DNA of 39,633 nucleotides from Steroidobacteraceae bacterium. Lineage in GTDB: Bacteria; Chloroflexota; Limnocylindria; QHBO01. Location: assembly GCA_025935615.1 (NCBI GenBank), contig JAICUY010000008.1, positions 1-39,633 on the forward strand, in the 5' to 3' direction. The notes beneath the pieces were generated by a model, which did not search any database, was not told the DNA's origin, and saw only the letters and a list, made by a program, of their open reading frames with translations. A program made the position numbers and the translations under genes. This document shows, in pieces, positions 7,620 through 15,031 of this stretch (position 1 is the first letter of the stretch; each line of letters opens with the position of its first letter).

Positions 7620-9251
7620 TCACGTGGGCGACGGCGTGGGACTCGGGCTGGGGCTCGGCGACGGCGTGGGACTCGGGCTGGGGCTCGGCGACGGCGTGGG
7701 GCTCGGGGTGGGGCTCGGCGATGGGGTCGGTTCGGGACCCTTGGACAGCCAGATGTCCACCGGGTCGCCGACCTGGACGGGCGCGCCCGTGATGGGGCTG
7801 GTGCGCGTCACCGTGCCCTCCCGCTGGTCGCTGAATTCCTCCCTGACATTGCCGAGCACCAGACCGGCCTGGGCGAGCGACTCGCGGGCAGTCTGCTGGT
7901 CCTGGCCGACGATGGGCGGGACCGTCGTCTCCTCGGGGCCGCTGCTCGGAATGATGGTGACGGTGGCGCCGTCGGGCTGCTGCTCACCGGCAGCCGGCTC
8001 GGTGCGGATAACGTGGTCCTCGTCGACCTCGTCGCTGGCCTCCGGGTCGCCCAGCTTCACCTCGAAGCCGAGGTCGGTGAGCGTACGGCGCGCCTCCGGC
8101 ACGGTGTCGCCGGTGACGTCCGGGACTCCGACCAGGGCCGTCGACGGCGACGGCGAAGTCGCAGGCCCGCCAAGACCGGAGAAGACCTGGGCGGCAAGGA
8201 AGCCGATCGTGCCCAACAGCACGATCGCCAGCAGCGCCAGCAACCAGATCCACCACGGCTGGCCCTGGCGCTCGCGCTCCTCGGCCGGCCGATACGGAGG
8301 CGCACCGACTACCGGCGTGCGCGGCACGCGGTCGGAGGGCCGAGTGACGCGGGGCGGAACGTAGACGGTTGGCTCCCCGCGCGGCGGGACGGCGGCCACG
8401 GCCGCAGCTGGCACCTCGTCCGGGTCGCGCTGCCAGGCACGCAGCGCCTCGGCGAACGAGCCGGCATCCGGGAAGCGGTCCTCCGGCTCGCGGGCCAGCG
8501 CGCGCATCACGACCGCCACCAGGCCGGCCGGCAGCTCGGGACGGTAGCGGGTCGGCGGCGGGGGGTCCTCGTTCAGGCGTTTGAGCGCCACCCCGGCGGC
8601 CGAGTCGCCCTCGAACGGCCGCCGCCCGGTGAGCATCTCGTACAGGACGATGCCCAGCGCGTAGACGTCCGAGGCGCCGGTCACCTCGTCGCCGCGTGCC
8701 TGCTCGGGGCTGAAGTAGTGGACCGAGCCGAGGGTCGTCCCGGTGACGGTCATCGACGCCTCGCTGACGGCGCGGGCGATGCCGAAGTCGGTGACCTTCA
8801 CTTCGCCGTCGTCGGTGATCAGGATGTTGCCCGGCTTCACGTCGCGATGGACGATCCCGCGTCGGTGGGCCGCCTCCAGGGCCGAGGCGACGCCGATCGC
8901 CACCCGCACCGAGTCCTCGACGGACAGGTTGCCGCGCTCGCGCAGGACGGTTGCCAGGTCCTCGCCGTCGACCAGCTGCATGACGATGTACTGAGTGCCC
9001 TCGTCCGCATCGGTCCCGTAGTCATAAACCGACACGATGTTGGGGTGGGCCAGTGAGCCGGCGGCGCGCGCCTCCTGCTTGAAGCGGGCCACGAATCCTG
9101 GATCGCCGGAGTACTGGGCGCGCAGCAGCTTCACGGCGACCTCCCGGTCGAGCTGCTGGTCCACGGCGCGCCACAGCGTCGCCATCCCGCCCTCGCCAAG
9201 CGGAGCGATGAGGCGGTAGCGGCCGCCGATGAGCCTGCCGATCATCTCCAC
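7620..9251 (-). CDS. PASTA-domain Ser/Thr protein kinase
   Basis: Membrane Hanks-type kinase of 543 aa, PknB/PrkC-like, which senses cell-wall fragments or lipid II through PASTA domains in known members. Kinase domain about residues 8-270: glycine loop LGEGGMATLW, catalytic lysine in VAVKLL, HRDVKPGNIL, DFGIAR and the APE-equivalent SPEQARG. One transmembrane helix (WWIWLLALLAIVLLGTIGFLA) follows, then two PASTA repeats (VGVPDVTGDTV... and VPPIVGQDQQT...). A low-complexity Pro-Ser-Thr tail encoded by a tandem DNA repeat ends the protein. The start is GTG 9251 or ATG 9245; TACCCT lies 9 nt before the GTG, favouring a near-leaderless GTG start. The gene is 40 bp downstream of galU. Confidence 0.93.
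   Translation of the reverse strand: MEMIGRLIGGRYRLIAPLGEGGMATLWRAVDQQLDREVAVKLLRAQYSGDPGFVARFKQEARAAGSLAHPNIVSVYDYGTDADEGTQYIVMQLVDGEDLATVLRERGNLSVEDSVRVAIGVASALEAAHRRGIVHRDVKPGNILITDDGEVKVTDFGIARAVSEASMTVTGTTLGSVHYFSPEQARGDEVTGASDVYALGIVLYEMLTGRRPFEGDSAAGVALKRLNEDPPPPTRYRPELPAGLVAVVMRALAREPEDRFPDAGSFAEALRAWQRDPDEVPAAAVAAVPPRGEPTVYVPPRVTRPSDRVPRTPVVGAPPYRPAEERERQGQPWWIWLLALLAIVLLGTIGFLAAQVFSGLGGPATSPSPSTALVGVPDVTGDTVPEARRTLTDLGFEVKLGDPEASDEVDEDHVIRTEPAAGEQQPDGATVTIIPSSGPEETTVPPIVGQDQQTARESLAQAGLVLGNVREEFSDQREGTVTRTSPITGAPVQVGDPVDIWLSKGPEPTPSPSPTPSPTPSPSPSPSPTPSPSPSPSPTPSPT
7627..7726. repeat. 30-bp tandem repeat encoding the Pro-Ser-Thr tail
   Basis: Three consecutive 30-bp units (7627-7656, 7657-7686, 7687-7716) are followed by a partial fourth. 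The first two are identical and the third differs at two positions. On the coding strand each unit gives ten residues of alternating Pro with Ser or Thr at the kinase C-terminus. The number of copies is probably variable between strains. Confidence 0.9.
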
Positions 9252-9260
9252 GTCGGCGAC

Positions 9261-9266
9261 AGGGTA
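9261..9266 (-). promoter_or_regulatory. -10 box of the kinase gene
   Basis: TACCCT on the minus strand ends 9 nt before the GTG start codon at 9251, implying a start of transcription at or just before the codon. Confidence 0.45.
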
Positions 9267-9291
9267 CCCGCCGAGGACGGGGCGGTCGCGC

Positions 9292-10170
9292 TCAGTCGCG
9301 CAGGTCGAGGCCTCGGATGTAGGCCCGGAACTCGTCGGCGTCCTCGGAGTCGAGCCCGACCGCCACGCTGGCCTGCAGCCAGCCGAGCCGCGTCCCGGCG
9401 TCGTGGCGCGTGCCCTCGAAGCGGTAGCCGAAGACGGGCTGCTCCTGCATCAGCATCTTGATCGCATCGGTCAGCTGGATCTCGCCGCCGGCACCGCGTG
9501 GGGTCTGTTCGAGCATGTCGAACACCTTCGGGGTCAGCACGTAGCGGCCGAGGACCGCCAGGTCGGAGGGCGCATCGGTCACGGAAGGCTTTTCGACGAG
9601 GTCGCCGATCTCGTACAGACGGCCCTCGTCGTGGACCGGATCGATGATTCCGTAGCGGCTCACGTCGTCGCGTGGGACCTTCTGGACGGCGATGACCGAG
9701 CCGCGGTGGTTGGTGTGCGCCTCGATCAGCTGGCGCGTCACCGGCTCGCCGCCCCGGTTGAGCATCACGTCGTCGGACAGCAGCACGGCGAACGGCTCGT
9801 CGCCGACCAGCTCCTTGGCCATCAGCACGGCGTGGCCCAGGCCGAGCTGCTCCTTCTGGTGGACGAAGGCGATGGGACCGATCTCGCTGATGCGCCGCAC
9901 CTGGCGCAGCATGTCGATGTCACCGCGCTCCTCGAGCCAGCGCTCGAGGGTTGGGTTGGAGTCGAAGTGGTCCTCGATGGCGCTGCGCCCGGTGGCGATC
10001 ACGATGATGATCTGCTCGATCCCGGATGCGACCGCCTCCTCGACCGCGTACTGGATGATCGGTCGATCAACCAGCGGCAGCACCTCTTTGGGTATGGCCT
10101 TGGTGGCGGGGAGGAAGCGGGTGCCGAACCCTGCGGCGGGCAGGACGGCCTTGCGAACGCGCGCGGTGAT
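9292..10170 (-). CDS. galU: UTP-glucose-1-phosphate uridylyltransferase, apparent AUC start
   Basis: Makes UDP-glucose for glycan and exopolysaccharide synthesis. The ORF track begins at a GTG (10083) inside the gene, but the reading frame continues upstream through the essential nucleotide-binding motif AAGFGTRFLPATKAIPKE, so the true N-terminus lies further out. No ATG, GTG or TTG exists in frame there. An AAGGAG ribosome site (10179-10184) lies 8 nt before the codon ATC at 10170, giving (M)TARVRKAVLPAAG, exactly where the family normally begins. With that start the protein is 292 aa, normal for GalU. Other motifs: LPLVDRPIIQYAVEEA, FGYRFEGTRHDAG. The rare start codon or a point mutation/sequencing error is the odd feature here. 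Confidence 0.9.
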   Translation of the reverse strand: MTARVRKAVLPAAGFGTRFLPATKAIPKEVLPLVDRPIIQYAVEEAVASGIEQIIIVIATGRSAIEDHFDSNPTLERWLEERGDIDMLRQVRRISEIGPIAFVHQKEQLGLGHAVLMAKELVGDEPFAVLLSDDVMLNRGGEPVTRQLIEAHTNHRGSVIAVQKVPRDDVSRYGIIDPVHDEGRLYEIGDLVEKPSVTDAPSDLAVLGRYVLTPKVFDMLEQTPRGAGGEIQLTDAIKMLMQEQPVFGYRFEGTRHDAGTRLGWLQASVAVGLDSEDADEFRAYIRGLDLRD

Positions 10171-10178
10171 CGGGTTGT

Positions 10179-10184
10179 CTCCTT
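10179..10184 (-). promoter_or_regulatory. Ribosome binding site that sets the galU start
   Basis: AAGGAG on the minus strand lies 8 nt before the ATC codon taken as the galU start. It is one of the best Shine-Dalgarno matches in the window, and no standard start codon exists at its correct spacing. Confidence 0.7.
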
Positions 10185-10282
10185 CCGGTGTTCGGGCCTC
10201 GCGGCGGCCGGCGTCGGCAGCCCGCGCGACACCAGATGCACATGGCGGACCCGCCCATGCGCGGTCGGTGTCGGGGCGGTGA

Positions 10283-10288
10283 AGTATA
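10283..10288 (-). promoter_or_regulatory. -10 box for galU
   Basis: TATACT on the minus strand would start a transcript near 10276, giving galU a leader of about 105 nt. This contrasts with the leaderless pattern elsewhere. The leader contains GGCGGGTCCGCC and an out-of-frame ATG, so extra control of translation is possible. Confidence 0.4.
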
Positions 10289-10327
10289 CCAACGGGTCGC
10301 CCGAGGGCCGGGTGGCGGCCTTGGCGC

Positions 10328-10333
10328 TAGAAT
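10328..10333 (+). promoter_or_regulatory. -10 box of the unknown gene at 10343
   Basis: TAGAAT lies 9 nt before the ATG, and the gap ends in GACCG so that the start codon is embedded in the 9-mer GACCGATGC. No Shine-Dalgarno site is present. Probably leaderless. Confidence 0.55.
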
Positions 10334-10342
10334 CGGTGACCG

Positions 10343-10834
10343 ATGCTGAAGCAGCTCAAGCGCACCTTCCTGGGGCCCAGCCGCGACCCGCGGGTCGTCT
10401 CCTACATCAGCCGGCCGCTGCCGCGCTACCTGCCCGACGAGGACGTGGTGGCGGCGCTCGACCTGGCCCTGGCCGACAACCCGGACCCCGCCTATCTCGT
10501 CGAAACCCTGCGCCCCGCCCTGCGGCAGGTGACCGGCCACGACTACCAGGTGCTCGATCGGTCCGTCCGCGACGTCACCGGCGCCTTCACCAAGACGATG
10601 GTCATGATCCGCGACGGCGACATCGGCCTGTGGCCGGGCTACGCGGCCCGGTCCTACCCGCTCATCCGGCCCTCGGAAAAGGCGGTCGAGACCGCTGCGG
10701 CGATCGAGGCCAGCGAGGGCGTCGAGACACCGAAGCGCAAGGTCGGCTGGGAGCCACCGCCGCCGCTGACCCGCCAGGTAGCCGAGGCGCACGATCGGGG
10801 CGCACCGGTCGTAGCGGCGCCGGAGGATCAGTAG
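10343..10834 (+). CDS. Conserved-looking protein of unknown function
   Basis: 163-aa soluble protein that I do not recognise. There is no signal peptide, membrane segment or enzymatic motif. It contains SRDPRVVSYISRPLPRYLPDEDVVAALDLALADNPDP near the N-terminus, a central VTGAFTKTMVMIRDGDIGLWPGYAARSYPLIRPSEKA, and a Pro/Ala-rich C-terminus. The start at 10343 is supported by a -10 box 9 nt upstream and by normal codon use from that point. Its stop codon shares a base with the GTG start of the zinc-ribbon gene, so the two are co-translated. Long ORFs on the opposite strand here are shadows. Confidence 0.75.
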   Translation: MLKQLKRTFLGPSRDPRVVSYISRPLPRYLPDEDVVAALDLALADNPDPAYLVETLRPALRQVTGHDYQVLDRSVRDVTGAFTKTMVMIRDGDIGLWPGYAARSYPLIRPSEKAVETAAAIEASEGVETPKRKVGWEPPPPLTRQVAEAHDRGAPVVAAPEDQ

Positions 10835-11013
10835 TGGGCCGCCAGAACCTGCCGCGCGATCAGTGGCTGGAGATCGGGAGCGAGTGTCCGCACTGCGGGG
10901 AGCGCATCACCGAGGACCTGGTCTACTCCCTGCGACCGATTCCTGAGGACCCGAAGCTCGCCTTGCTGTACTGCGCGAACTGCGGCGAGCGGAACGAGAT
11001 CAACTTCGTCTAA
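10834..11013 (+). CDS. Small zinc-ribbon protein
   Basis: 59-aa protein hidden inside a 594-aa ORF in the track, most of which is antisense read-through. It starts at GTG 10834, which overlaps the preceding TAG by one base. It contains two CxxC knuckles, CPHCGE (C18, C21) and CANCGE (C47, C50), separated by 25 residues, the classic four-cysteine zinc ribbon. The rest is acidic and lacks membrane segments. It probably binds nucleic acid or a protein partner, perhaps the upstream gene product; its role is unknown. Confidence 0.7.
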   Translation: MGRQNLPRDQWLEIGSECPHCGERITEDLVYSLRPIPEDPKLALLYCANCGERNEINFV

Positions 11014-11221
11014 GCCGCGCGTAGCCCGCGACTGCAACGACGAGTCCGATGCTGAGAACGGCCTGCCACCAGGGGCCAGCGACGGATGAGTATCGTCGTT
11101 TGCGTGCTTTCGGCTTTTCACTGGTGGCCTGTTGCGATATGGCGGATCACGGCCGGATATCAATGCGACCGGGTTCCACTCTCCAACTTCTCCCGCTCAG
11201 CGCGCGCGATGTCGTAACGAG

Positions 11222-11295
11222 TGCCCCCAAGGGGATTCGAACCCCTGATCTCCACCTTGAAAGGGTGGCGTCCTAGGCCTCTAGACGATGGGGGC
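11222..11295 (-). tRNA. tRNA-Glu (anticodon UUC)
   Basis: The cloverleaf reads on the minus strand: acceptor GCCCCCA paired with TGGGGGC, a D-arm containing GTCTAG as usual for Glu, anticodon stem CCACC/GGTGG with loop CTTTCAA (anticodon TTC), variable loop AGATC, T-arm AGGGG-TTCGAAT-CCCCT and discriminator A. The 3' CCA is not encoded. A TAGCAT box at 11305-11310 just upstream is a plausible -10 element. Confidence 0.96.
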
Positions 11296-11508
11296 GCGAG
11301 CGCAATGCTACCAAGCCGGCCTGATTTACCCGCTCTAGCCGCGTTTGCTGTGGGTGCACCAACTGCCGGAGCCACACCCCGAAACGGTTGGTAGTCCGGC
11401 GTTTCTTGCTTCGGTGGCAGCAATCGTGGGAGGAGAGGGAGACTGCGGTATCGGTCGGACGCCTTCTTCTGCAGATGATGCAGCAGGTGCGAGGCCTCGA
11501 CGGAGCGC

Positions 11509-11820
11509 TCAGCCGAGGTAGAAGAGCAAAACCAGCAGCACCGCCCCGGCCAGCGCGCCGGCCGCCATCACGATCATGAGTCCGCCGGCCAGCGCAATCG
11601 CGACCGATCGCCCCGCATACCCGTGTTGCGCGGCGCGCTGCGACCAGATCCAGCCCTGCACGAACAGGAACAGCCCGATGGCGGTAGCGATGAGTGCCGA
11701 GGCGAGCATGGCGAGGACCGATAGGTTCGAGTCCTGGCCGAGCAGGGCGAGCGCGGAGAGGGCGCCGGCGATGATCAGCCCGACGATGCCGATCACCAGA
11801 TTGCGCAGGAAGGGGTGCAT
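11509..11820 (-). CDS. Small three-helix membrane protein
   Basis: 103-aa protein with three hydrophobic stretches (LVIGIVGLIIAGALSALALL, LSVLAMLASALIATAIGLFLF, and VAIALAGGLMIVMAAGALAG running on to the C-terminus). A short polar loop, WSQRAAQHGYAGRS, separates the last two. The ATG at 11820 (MHPFLRNLV) is preceded by CAGAAT 9 nt upstream on the minus strand, consistent with leaderless expression; the longer ORF in the track has no support. I do not recognise a family. It stands alone between the tRNA gene and a divergent KGG-protein gene. Confidence 0.65.
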   Translation of the reverse strand: MHPFLRNLVIGIVGLIIAGALSALALLGQDSNLSVLAMLASALIATAIGLFLFVQGWIWSQRAAQHGYAGRSVAIALAGGLMIVMAAGALAGAVLLVLLFYLG

Positions 11821-11927
11821 CAGCGGGCCATTCTGGCATGACCAGCGCGCTGAGGGCCGCGCCGGTGGCCGCGTCGGTGGCCGCGGTGCCGGTGTGCAAG
11901 CGCCTCGGTCAACTCGCCTGCTCGCTG

Positions 11928-11955
11928 GGTTAGCGCGCGCATGCTCTGCGGGTAC
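11928..11955 (+). promoter_or_regulatory. Possible stress-sigma-like promoter of the KGG gene
   Basis: GGTTAG (11928-11933) and GGGTAC (11950-11955) are 16 bp apart and resemble the sigma-B pattern GTTTAA-N12-15-GGGTAT. GsiB, a relative of the KGG protein, is sigma-B dependent in Bacillus. The spacing is slightly long, and whether this lineage has such a sigma factor is unknown. Confidence 0.25.
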
Positions 11956-12007
11956 GCAACTTGCTCCCTGTCGCCTCACAGCACCACGACTTCCAGGAGG
12001 CGCCGCG

Positions 12008-12244
12008 ATGGCGGAGAGCGACAACGGCGGCATGAGCGTCCGCGAAGCGGGACGCAAGGGCGGCAAGACGACCAGGCAGCGCTACGGGCCGGAGTTCTAC
12101 CAGGAGATCGGCCAGAAGGGCGGCAAGACGGTCAGCGAGCGCTACTCGCACGAGCACTTCCAGAACATCGGGCGCAAGGGCGGCCGGAAGGTCGCCGAGC
12201 TGATCGACCGCGCCAAGCGCCTGGACGAGAACGGCCAGCAGTAA
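12008..12244 (+). CDS. KGG-repeat stress protein (GsiB-like)
   Basis: 78-aa highly hydrophilic protein with three KGG repeats: REAGRKGGKTTRQRYG, QEIGQKGGKTVSERYS and QNIGRKGGRKVAEL. This is the KGG/GsiB-type domain found in general-stress and desiccation proteins, often predicted to be partly disordered. The start is ATG 12008 with a strong AGGAGG ribosome site 7 nt upstream (11995-12000), so unlike many neighbours it has a proper 5' leader. It is followed 84 bp downstream by a DNA ligase with its own promoter. Function beyond stress protection is not established for the family. Confidence 0.88.
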   Translation: MAESDNGGMSVREAGRKGGKTTRQRYGPEFYQEIGQKGGKTVSERYSHEHFQNIGRKGGRKVAELIDRAKRLDENGQQ

Positions 12245-12316
12245 CTGCGTAACGGCGTCCGCGTCCCCGGCTTCATCCACGTTCTCCTGGGAAATCCCCG
12301 CGACACGGCGGCTGCC

Positions 12317-12322
12317 TAGACT
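12317..12322 (+). promoter_or_regulatory. -10 box of the DNA ligase gene
   Basis: TAGACT lies exactly 6 nt before the ATG at 12329, with CCGCCC between. This places the transcription start on the A of the start codon. Confidence 0.55.
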
Positions 12323-12328
12323 CCGCCC

Positions 12329-14035
12329 ATGTCGAGTCTCTTCGCCGCGTTCGCCTCGACGGCCGATGCGGTGGCGGCCACCGCCTCCAAGCTTCGCAAG
12401 CGCGACCTCCTTGCCGCCTATCTCCGCGAGCTGCCGTCCGATGACGTGGCCACGGCGGCCACCTTCTTCGCTGGACGGCCGCTCCCCGGCGCCGCGGACC
12501 GGCTCGGGGTGGGTGGCGCACAGGGATCGGCGGCACTGCTCGCCGCGTCGGGTGCCAGCGACCAGCAGCTCGGGCAGGCGTACCTGCGCCACTCGGACTT
12601 CGGGGATGCCGCTGCCGAGCTGATCACCGAACGTGACGGAGCGGCGCTGACCGTCGCCGACGTCGCCACCGCGTTCGGCGCCATGGCCGGGACGTCGAGC
12701 GCGGAGCGGCGAACCGGGCTGATGGCCCAGCTGTTCCGACGAGCGACGCCCGCGGAGGCGCGTTACGTGGCGCGGATCGCCGGGCGCGAGCTGCGGATCG
12801 GGCTTCGCGAGGGCCTGCTGGAGGAGGCGATCGCCGCGGCCTTCGACCGACCGATCGCCGACGTGCGTCGCGCGCTGATGCTGGTCGCAGAGCCGGGCGA
12901 GACGGCAGTGCTGGCGCGCGAGAACCGCCTGGATGAGGCCGCGCTGCACCTCGGCCGGCCCATCCGTTTCATGCTGGCCACGCCGGTCGCGGACGCGGAC
13001 GAGGTGGTGCGGCGGGTCGGCGACGAGGCCTGGATCGAGGACAAGTACGACGGCATCCGCGCCCAGCTCCACGTCACGCCCGATGGTCCGCGCCTCTTCA
13101 GCCGCGACCTGAACGAGATCTCGCGTTCCTTTCCCGAGGTGATCGCCGCGGCAGCGACGCTCGACACGCCGCTCGTTCTCGACGGTGAGCTCGTCCCATG
13201 GAAGCAGGGTGCGGTCGGCGACTTCGCCAGCCTGCAGACCCGCCTCGGTCGCGTCGACCCGAGTGCCACGCTGCTGGCCGACGTCCCGGTCGCGCTGGTC
13301 GCCTTCGACGTGCTGCATCTCGCCGGCGAGGACCTCCTCGACACGCCGCTGCGCGAACGCCGGCAGGCGCTCGAGGATCTCCAGCTTCCCGAGCGGACCG
13401 GCGAGCAGATGCTGTACTCGCACCTCGAGACGGCCCGATCGGCGGCCGAGGTCGATGCACGCTTCGACGAGGCGCGGGAGCGCCACAACGAGGGGCTGAT
13501 GATCAAGGATCCCGCATCGGTCTATCAGCCAGGACGGCGGGGGCTGGGCTGGCTCAAGCTCAAGCGTCCGCTGTCGACCCTCGACTGCGTGGTGGTCGGC
13601 GTGGAATGGGGCCATGGCAAGCGCCGCGGCATGCTGTCGGACTACACCTTTGCGGTGCGCGAGACCGATGGCGACGCGCTGCTGACCATCGGCAAGGCCT
13701 ACACCGGATTGACCGATGCGGAGATCGCCGAGATGACATTGCGGTTCAAGGAGCTGACCGTGCGCGACTTCGGGCGGTACCGCACGGTCGTGCCCGAGGT
13801 CGTGGTCGAGATCGCCTTCGACCGCATCCAGCGTTCGGCGCGGCACAAGAGCGGGTATGCGCTCCGCTTCCCGCGGATCGTGCGCATCCGGACCGATAAG
13901 GGACCCGACCAGATCGACGACCTGGCGGCCGTGGAGCGGACCTTCGAGCAGCAGGCCACCGGGCGGATCCTGCTCGCCACCGGCGCACGGGGTGAAACGG
14001 AGCGGATCGCGGCGACGGGCGAGACTGAGGGCTGA
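12329..14035 (+). CDS. ATP-dependent DNA ligase, archaeal/LigB type
   Basis: 568-aa ligase with the three-domain plan of archaeal and eukaryotic DNA ligase I. Residues 1-200 are the DNA-binding domain (helical; IAGRELRIGLREGLLEEAIA). The adenylation domain has the nucleotidyl lysine K239 in EDKYDGIRAQLH, then RLFSRDLNEIS, LDGELV, FDVLHLAGEDLL, HNEGLMIKDP and GWLKLK. The C-terminal OB domain has AYTGLTDAEI and VVEIAFDRIQRSARHKSGYALRFPRIVRIR. All catalytic motifs are intact. The bacterial NAD-dependent LigA would be the replicative enzyme, so this one is likely for repair. Ku lies 3.4 kb downstream, making this a possible end-joining partner (inference). Confidence 0.95.
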   Translation: MSSLFAAFASTADAVAATASKLRKRDLLAAYLRELPSDDVATAATFFAGRPLPGAADRLGVGGAQGSAALLAASGASDQQLGQAYLRHSDFGDAAAELITERDGAALTVADVATAFGAMAGTSSAERRTGLMAQLFRRATPAEARYVARIAGRELRIGLREGLLEEAIAAAFDRPIADVRRALMLVAEPGETAVLARENRLDEAALHLGRPIRFMLATPVADADEVVRRVGDEAWIEDKYDGIRAQLHVTPDGPRLFSRDLNEISRSFPEVIAAAATLDTPLVLDGELVPWKQGAVGDFASLQTRLGRVDPSATLLADVPVALVAFDVLHLAGEDLLDTPLRERRQALEDLQLPERTGEQMLYSHLETARSAAEVDARFDEARERHNEGLMIKDPASVYQPGRRGLGWLKLKRPLSTLDCVVVGVEWGHGKRRGMLSDYTFAVRETDGDALLTIGKAYTGLTDAEIAEMTLRFKELTVRDFGRYRTVVPEVVVEIAFDRIQRSARHKSGYALRFPRIVRIRTDKGPDQIDDLAAVERTFEQQATGRILLATGARGETERIAATGETEG

Positions 14036-14243
14036 TCGGCTGCCCGCGACGGCGCGTTTCCACCTGCTGGCAGTAACGGACAGGGAGATGGCCGAGCGGA
14101 GGCTTCGTTGGCCGGAATTGCCGCGGGGTGGAACAAGCGGAGAGCGAACGAGCCGAAATGGCCTGCTGGAGGGCTGGCTGGGCGGTCCCGTTGGCCGATA
14201 CTTCCACCAGCTGGCTAAGGCGATGTCGGCGGGCTGGGGCGGC

Positions 14244-14249
14244 TACTAT
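14244..14249 (+). promoter_or_regulatory. -10 box of the methyltransferase gene
   Basis: TACTAT lies 8 nt before the ATG at 14258, and no ribosome site is present. The preceding 14036-14243 interval contains no gene; GGCTTCGTT and AACGAGCC there could pair. Confidence 0.55.
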
Positions 14250-14257
14250 CCGCACCC

Positions 14258-15031
14258 ATGACCGAGCTGCCCGAGCACGTCGCGCGCAACCGCGCGGCGT
14301 GGGACGAGAAGGCGCCGGAGTACGTCGCGCACGGCGAGCACGCGTGGCGGGAGGACGAGCCTAGCTGGGGCATCTTCGGTGTCCCCGAGTCACTGCTCCA
14401 CGTCCTGCCGGAGCAGCTGGATGGCAGGGATGCGATCGAGCTGGGGTGTGGCACGGCGTACGTATCGGCCTGGCTGGCCAGGCGCGGAGTGCGCGTGGTC
14501 GGCATCGACAACAGCCCACGGCAGCTCGAGACGGCCCAGCGTCTCCAACGTGAGCACGGCCTCGACTTTCCGCTGCTCCTCGGCAATGCCGAGAGCGTGC
14601 CCTATCCCGATGTCAGCTTCGACCTTGCCATCAGCGAGTACGGCGCCAGCCTGTGGGCCGATCCGTATCACTGGATCCCGGAGGCCGCCCGCCTGCTGCG
14701 TCCGGGCGGCGAGCTGATCTTTCTGACCAACGCCGCGATCTGGATGTTGTGCGTCCCGGAAACGGATTACGAGGGTCCGGCCACCGACCGTCTTCTCAGG
14801 CCGTACTTCGGGATGTACCGTTCGGAATGGCCCGATGAGCCGGGCGTCGAGTTCCATCTGCCCCACGGCGACTGGATCCGGCTGTTGCGGGCCAACGGTT
14901 TCGAGGTGACAGACCTGATCGAGGTGCAGCCCCCGCCCGGCGCGACGACCACGTTCGAGCTGACCACGCCGGAGTGGGCGCGGCAGTGGCCGTGCGAGGA
15001 GATCTGGAAGGCGAGGAAGCTGAACGCATGA
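14258..15031 (+). CDS. Class I SAM-dependent methyltransferase
   Basis: 257-aa soluble methyltransferase of the UbiE/Methyltransf_11 type. Motif I is IELGCGTAYVSAWLARRG, motif Post-I is VVGIDNS, motif II region is FDLAISEYGASLWADP and motif III is AARLLRPGGELIFLTN. The N-terminus (EHVARNRAAWDEKAPEYVAHG) is typical of small-molecule enzymes in this class. The C-terminal part GVEFHLPHGDWIRLLRANGFEVTDLIEVQPPPGA is also family-like. The substrate cannot be deduced. Its stop overlaps the ATG of the next gene (ATGA), so the two are coupled. Confidence 0.88.
   Translation: MTELPEHVARNRAAWDEKAPEYVAHGEHAWREDEPSWGIFGVPESLLHVLPEQLDGRDAIELGCGTAYVSAWLARRGVRVVGIDNSPRQLETAQRLQREHGLDFPLLLGNAESVPYPDVSFDLAISEYGASLWADPYHWIPEAARLLRPGGELIFLTNAAIWMLCVPETDYEGPATDRLLRPYFGMYRSEWPDEPGVEFHLPHGDWIRLLRANGFEVTDLIEVQPPPGATTTFELTTPEWARQWPCEEIWKARKLNA

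Noticed and set aside
7621-7735. Short tandem repeats as a CRISPR array
   Set aside because: Units are contiguous 30-bp repeats without spacers and encode the Pro-Ser-Thr tail of the kinase.
9229-11013. 594-aa plus-strand ORF
   Set aside because: Its first two-thirds are antisense to galU and its promoter and the protein is low in recognisable sequence. Only the last 59 codons (from GTG 10834) are a real gene.
11069-11129. Inverted repeat GCCACCAG/CTGGTGGC downstream of the zinc-ribbon gene
   Set aside because: The arms are about 45 nt apart and no further structure, T-tract or conserved motif supports a terminator or RNA.
11335-11396. tRNA-like half on the minus strand (CGGGGTGTGGCTCCGGCAG)
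   Set aside because: Resembles a tRNA 5' half, but no anticodon stem or T-arm follows. It could be a relic of integration at the tRNA-Glu region, but nothing else supports this.
14076-14160. tRNA-Ser-like beginning (GGAGATGGCCGAGCGG)
   Set aside because: No T-arm, no anticodon stem and no acceptor partner; similarity stops after the D-arm-like part.
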